Part shown: positions 60,456 to 64,000 of the stretch, one piece after another
How the letters are laid out: every line of letters starts with the position of its first letter
How positions within the stretch are numbered: the stretch's first letter is position 1
From: Deltaproteobacteria bacterium
GTDB lineage: Bacteria; Bdellovibrionota_B; Oligoflexia; Oligoflexales; Bog-1112
Assembly: GCA_016186945.1 (NCBI GenBank)
Contig: JACPKR010000013.1
Span: 1 to 64,000, forward strand
Direction: 5' to 3'
Length of the DNA: 64,000 nt
Notes under the pieces: generated by a model
Seen by the model: the letters and a program-made list of their open reading frames with translations, nothing else
What the model was told of the DNA's origin: nothing
The model's database searches: none
Made by a program: the position numbers and the translations under genes

Positions 60456-63073
60456 GTGGTTTGACAAGCGTTTGGATCTTCCTACTGTGTACGACGTCTG
60501 TATTGTTTGCTCAGGATGAAAAAAAGGATGAAAGGCAGAAACCTGAAGAGAAAAAAGAAGAGCTGGAAGAAGAGCAATTTTTCCCACGTATAGACCTAAT
60601 TTTCGACAATCCTTTCCTTCAACGCAGTCTTAATGCCGGGGCACAGGTCATCAATAACTCACTCGACTCCCTATTAGAGGGGGTTTTTTACAGCTTACTC
60701 GACAACGAATTTAGTCAAAATCTCACCTCCCACATCCGGTTGGTGGAGAACCTTGGCAGGACCGTTTTCACAACCGGCCAGGGAAAGTATGTCGTCGTGG
60801 ATCGTCTACTTCTTGGTCCGACGTATAGACGTGAAATCATGCGTCACTTCAACATTATTTTCAATCAGGGTATGGACGCCAGTGTCGACATGCTAAACAT
60901 TTACCTTCGTTCCGATCCGCAAAGGGTCGCTGAGGAAGTTAGCTTGCCTACCTGGCGCTATGTGGTCAACAACTGGTTTGGAGTCTTGCCGTTTTTGGAA
61001 AGAGTGCTTACACCATCTTTCAATGCGAATGAACTTTACGACCCGCTTCGCCAGGTAGAAAGCCCTTTCACCTTTCCCTTCGACAGGAAAGGGTTTGCAA
61101 AGATGGAGCTAGGTTCCATCCGCAGTTACGCGTTGCAAGGAGGTCTGACCTTCCCGATAAATCTGGAGCAAATTTCGGACACCAGCATCCTCGACAATCT
61201 GGATCGGCTTGGCTTTGAATTTACAGTCCCCTACACACTCTTCCTCGAAGGGGAGTATCGGATAAACGTATTAAAGAAGAGCAAGCACATTGCCTGGGTG
61301 GGTCTTACCAAGAGTCGGAAATCAGGTCATTCCTTGTCAGGTGTGATCGGTGCCACCTACTTTCTTCTGGAAAACTCGCTTCGCCCCATCCCTTGGAAGG
61401 GGATTCCAACTCAGCTGTCTCTGATCGATGTAAGTCTGATACGGTCTTTGATAGACAGATTTGACCAGCTGTACGAGTTTGATCTTAGAAAAAAGGCTGG
61501 CTATGAAGGCTTTCAAAAAGCGCTCAGAGGTGATTTCACGTTTGTTAAAAAAGGTAAGCCTTTAAAAAAAGGTATCTCTTTTCACTTCACAAGACAGTCG
61601 GAGTCCACGGTCAAGACTGCGGACAACAAGAAAAACTTCCTGCTTTTGTATCGAAACAAGACAGACCACTCCCTTTCGAAAGCAGAAGTAAAGGTGAAGG
61701 ATGAAAAAGGTGACTTTTTTGTTCTTGAAAATGAAAGCCGCTACGACCAGGAATCCTGGAATCTGCTCACCGGTGAGAAGGAGGTCAATGTTTCCCATGA
61801 ACTCGCCGTGAATGTGGAAAAAATGATGGATCCCAAAAGCACCCTTGACGATCCGAAGTATCACTATATTTTCCACCGTTCCATGAAGCCCAAGCAACTT
61901 GTCCTTAAGCTGCAGATTAAAGACCGTTTTGCACGGGTCAAAGATTTCTACTCTTATATTGATCTGCTGCGTCTGTTTACGAATCTTCCGCTCGAGGAAA
62001 TTCCGGAAATACCGGCGACAGATGACAATGAGCTGAGCCTGCGCCGGCGTGCGTCTCCCTTCATTTCGCCTTTGAGCAGCCCTCAGAATTTTCACATTAC
62101 CAACACGATCATAGGAAAATTCAACGCGACGGCAATCGTGGTTTTTGACACGCCGGTCTTAACTCACATCATAAGTCGAAGCGAATCCGAGAAAAGATCT
62201 GCTTTTTACAAAGCATTTGAAAGGGATTTAGAGCGAGACAGTTTGAGTTTTTTTGATCGGCTCCGTTACTATTCCGCGTATCCCTTACGGCTGGTCAATC
62301 TATCCTTTGATAGTGTTAACCTTCCTTTGGAAGTTAGGGATACTTTGAACGCTTTTCTGAAGATTACTCCCGAAAGTCAGCCACTAGAGGTCTTGGATGC
62401 GTTCTATGAAATGTTTGACACGGAGTATCCCCACCGTTTGGCTTCAGCTTTCTTCATACTTTCTCCCTTGAAGGAGGTTCCTAGGAAGGCAACCCTGTAT
62501 GTTTCCCCTGCCCGTCATTTGGCTGACAAGGTCAAGGCACTGATAGGCGCGATGAATGAAAAGTCGTTTCAAGCGGAAGCTCCCTTTCCTGAGCTTGAAC
62601 GTTACCGCATTGCGCGCAACAAACTTAATGCCTTTGTCCCTCTTCACGTAAAGGAGGAGCAAGGCGACATCCTCATTTTGAGAATCTCACCTGACGAGGG
62701 TAAGGCGGTCAAGGTTTTTGTAAAAAACCATCTCAGTCCTCATCGCAAGTTGTTTTTTGTCCGGGTCGAGACAAAGGGAACCTTAAAGCTTGGGAAAAGT
62801 GTGGTCGGTCAGAAGATAGTCGAGGCCATTCCCTCCCAAGTTTCTCCTAAGGAGGACAGTTTGTCTTACACAATCAAGCTGGAAGGATTTGAAGCTCAGA
62901 AGCTTGACACCCAGTTGTGGCAATTGTTCCAGGATAACGATCTGAAGGAGGGAAAAGACTATCATTTGGTAATTTCAGTTTCGCATGATGCACGGACTTG
63001 GAGCGAAGCAAGTAGCTTGGATTTTCAATACAAAAATGGAAGCGTGGTTCCTATTGTACCCGAGGAGAATTAA
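60452..63073 (+). CDS. large exported protein of unknown function
   Basis: An 873-residue protein with a signal peptide (MSGLTSVWIFLLCTTSVLFA) followed by a Lys/Glu-rich stretch (DEKKDERQKPEEKKEELEEE, residues 22-41) and a large mixed alpha-beta body with no domain I recognise. It is hydrophilic enough to be periplasmic or outer-membrane associated rather than membrane-spanning. Its ATG overlaps the preceding gene by four bases, so it belongs to the sulfatase-fold cluster. It may bridge the cytoplasmic membrane enzymes and the outer membrane; this is speculation. Confidence 0.7.
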   Translation: MSGLTSVWIFLLCTTSVLFAQDEKKDERQKPEEKKEELEEEQFFPRIDLIFDNPFLQRSLNAGAQVINNSLDSLLEGVFYSLLDNEFSQNLTSHIRLVENLGRTVFTTGQGKYVVVDRLLLGPTYRREIMRHFNIIFNQGMDASVDMLNIYLRSDPQRVAEEVSLPTWRYVVNNWFGVLPFLERVLTPSFNANELYDPLRQVESPFTFPFDRKGFAKMELGSIRSYALQGGLTFPINLEQISDTSILDNLDRLGFEFTVPYTLFLEGEYRINVLKKSKHIAWVGLTKSRKSGHSLSGVIGATYFLLENSLRPIPWKGIPTQLSLIDVSLIRSLIDRFDQLYEFDLRKKAGYEGFQKALRGDFTFVKKGKPLKKGISFHFTRQSESTVKTADNKKNFLLLYRNKTDHSLSKAEVKVKDEKGDFFVLENESRYDQESWNLLTGEKEVNVSHELAVNVEKMMDPKSTLDDPKYHYIFHRSMKPKQLVLKLQIKDRFARVKDFYSYIDLLRLFTNLPLEEIPEIPATDDNELSLRRRASPFISPLSSPQNFHITNTIIGKFNATAIVVFDTPVLTHIISRSESEKRSAFYKAFERDLERDSLSFFDRLRYYSAYPLRLVNLSFDSVNLPLEVRDTLNAFLKITPESQPLEVLDAFYEMFDTEYPHRLASAFFILSPLKEVPRKATLYVSPARHLADKVKALIGAMNEKSFQAEAPFPELERYRIARNKLNAFVPLHVKEEQGDILILRISPDEGKAVKVFVKNHLSPHRKLFFVRVETKGTLKLGKSVVGQKIVEAIPSQVSPKEDSLSYTIKLEGFEAQKLDTQLWQLFQDNDLKEGKDYHLVISVSHDARTWSEASSLDFQYKNGSVVPIVPEEN

Positions 63074-63086
63074 GGGGGGATGTGGC

Positions 63087-64000
63087 GTGAGTAAGAAAAT
63101 CTGTGACTTTTTGATCGTCGGTGGTGGTGTCGTCGGATTATCTGTCGCGCGTGAATTGCGTAAGCGTAGCCCGAAGGCCTCCATTTGCGTTCTTGAGAAG
63201 GAAGGAAATGTTGGGGTCCATGCCAGCGGTCGCAACAGTGGGGTCATCCATGCGGGCTTTTACTATTCCCCGGACTCTATGAAAGCGAAATTTACGAGGT
63301 CCGGAAACCTCGATCTTCATCAATTTTGCGATGAGGCTAAGATTCCTGTCAACCGTTGCGGGAAGCTGGTCGTTGCCGGTGATGAAAAGGAGGAACAAGT
63401 TCTTGACGTTCTGGCAGAAAGGGGACGTATCAACGGCGTTCCCTTAACATTGATCGACAAAAGTCAGGCCGCAGACATTGAGCCGCGAGCAAAAACCTAT
63501 CGTCGTGCCCTCTGGTCCCCGTCCACGTCCTCGATCAATCCCAGGCAAGTATTGGACGCTCTGGTGACTTGCCTGAAAAAAACGGGGTCTTCCCTTTCCT
63601 TTGGCGAGACATTTGTCAGGAAGGGGCAAAATTCTATCCAAACGAACAAGGGGACGATCGAAGCTGGCATGATCATAAACTGTGCGGGCACATATGCAGA
63701 TGCGATTGCCAAGCAGTTTGGCATGGGACGGGATTATGTGATCCTACCTTTCAAGGGCCTTTTTATCTATGCGCCAGAAGCAAATGGGGCCATTCGCACA
63801 CATGTTTACCCCGTTCCCGACTTGTCCACGCCATTCCTGGGGGTTCATGTCACGATCGGGGCGGATGGAAAGACCAAGTATGGTCCAACCGCCATTCCTG
63901 CTCTATGGAACGAACATTATCAAGGCTTGAAGAATTTTCGAATGGGGGAGTTCTTGAAGGTGGCCTCGGCGGTGGGGAGGAAATTTTTGACGGACGGTGA
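63087..64000 (+). CDS. lhgO: LhgO-like FAD-dependent oxidoreductase (5' part; runs off the window)
   Basis: A plus-strand gene starting with GTG at 63087, six bases after GGGGGA, and open to the last base (304 codons). The start DFLIVGGGVVGLSVARELRK is an FAD-binding Rossmann motif, and HASGRNSGVIHAGFYYSPDS with the later FLGVHVTIGADGKTKYGPTA match L-2-hydroxyglutarate oxidase (LhgO/YgaF). That enzyme oxidises L-2-hydroxyglutarate to 2-oxoglutarate. The C-terminus is outside the window. A different frame at 63569 is only a shadow. Confidence 0.88.
   Translation, partial: MSKKICDFLIVGGGVVGLSVARELRKRSPKASICVLEKEGNVGVHASGRNSGVIHAGFYYSPDSMKAKFTRSGNLDLHQFCDEAKIPVNRCGKLVVAGDEKEEQVLDVLAERGRINGVPLTLIDKSQAADIEPRAKTYRRALWSPSTSSINPRQVLDALVTCLKKTGSSLSFGETFVRKGQNSIQTNKGTIEAGMIINCAGTYADAIAKQFGMGRDYVILPFKGLFIYAPEANGAIRTHVYPVPDLSTPFLGVHVTIGADGKTKYGPTAIPALWNEHYQGLKNFRMGEFLKVASAVGRKFLTDG

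Noticed and set aside
63569-64000. 143-residue plus-strand frame at the right edge
   Set aside because: It overlaps the LhgO-like frame in another phase, and only the LhgO frame has recognisable motifs (FAD site, HASGRNSGVIHAG).
1-64000. CRISPR array, rRNA operon or prophage
   Set aside because: No direct repeats with regular unique spacers, no rRNA-like segments and no phage structural or integrase genes are visible; repeats present are dispersed MITE-like elements and hairpins.

Overview
The window is a stretch of a Gram-negative bacterial chromosome of moderate GC content. It encodes outer-membrane-type beta-barrel proteins, many lipoproteins with lipoboxes, PlsB, LipB, a YtfJ-like periplasmic protein, LysM and PilZ proteins, UppP and a full S10-spc-alpha ribosomal block. 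The EF-G belongs by sequence to the spd/mitochondrial EFG1 type rather than the conventional str-operon type. Together with an XPB-Bax1 repair pair, this suggests a deltaproteobacterium-like or Bdellovibrionota/Oligoflexia-like organism. That placement is inference; no rRNA gene is present to test it.

Layout. 1-3.3 kb: an ill-defined left edge, a DUF4143-type AAA ATPase, a small lipoprotein, a YciB-like membrane protein and a small cold-shock-like protein. 3.3-8.3 kb (mostly minus strand): a membrane-anchored Nudix-like protein, tRNA-Arg(UCG), fusA, a CpaF-like ATPase and dprA. 8.6-13.3 kb: a PilZ/CpoB-like/LysM envelope operon, a small barrel protein and a lipoprotein. 13.3-18 kb: plsB-rsgA-acyl-CoA dehydrogenase, tightly coupled. 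18.5-31 kb: rodZ, a TPR lipoprotein, a CtpA-like protease, folE-yciO-lipB, dtd, a DHH protein, XPB-Bax1, a YtfJ-like protein, a second DUF4143 ATPase and uppP. 31.5-39.8 kb: nusA-infB-rbfA-truB-metK-ruvA-ruvB. 40-54 kb: rpsJ through rplQ, including secY, adk, infA, rpmJ and rpoA, but without rplX, rpsD and map. 54.4-63.1 kb (plus strand): an SH3b lipoprotein, then a coupled cluster of two sulfatase-fold membrane enzymes, a predicted outer-membrane protein and an 873-residue exported protein of unknown function. The window ends inside an lhgO-like FAD oxidoreductase gene.

Two families of short, non-coding, hairpin-rich elements are scattered through the intergenic regions. Family A (about 147 bp) has 25-bp terminal inverted repeats starting with GTAA, and two intact copies are flanked by perfect 8-bp target duplications, so it behaves like a MITE, plausibly of an IS66-type transposon. 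Family B (167 bp, or 73-75 bp in deleted copies) has ends of the form TATAGTATT...AATACTATA, as expected for an IS630/mariner-like MITE that targets TA. No transposase is encoded in the window. Several copies have altered gene ends: one supplies the last 13 residues and stop codon of LipB, and two lie in the N-terminal leaders of exported proteins.

The most interesting uncharacterised locus is the 55-63 kb envelope cluster. Its two sulfatase-fold proteins have a threonine where sulfatases carry the formylglycine cysteine, which points to phospho- or phosphoglycerol-type transfer or hydrolysis on an envelope polymer rather than sulfate ester cleavage.
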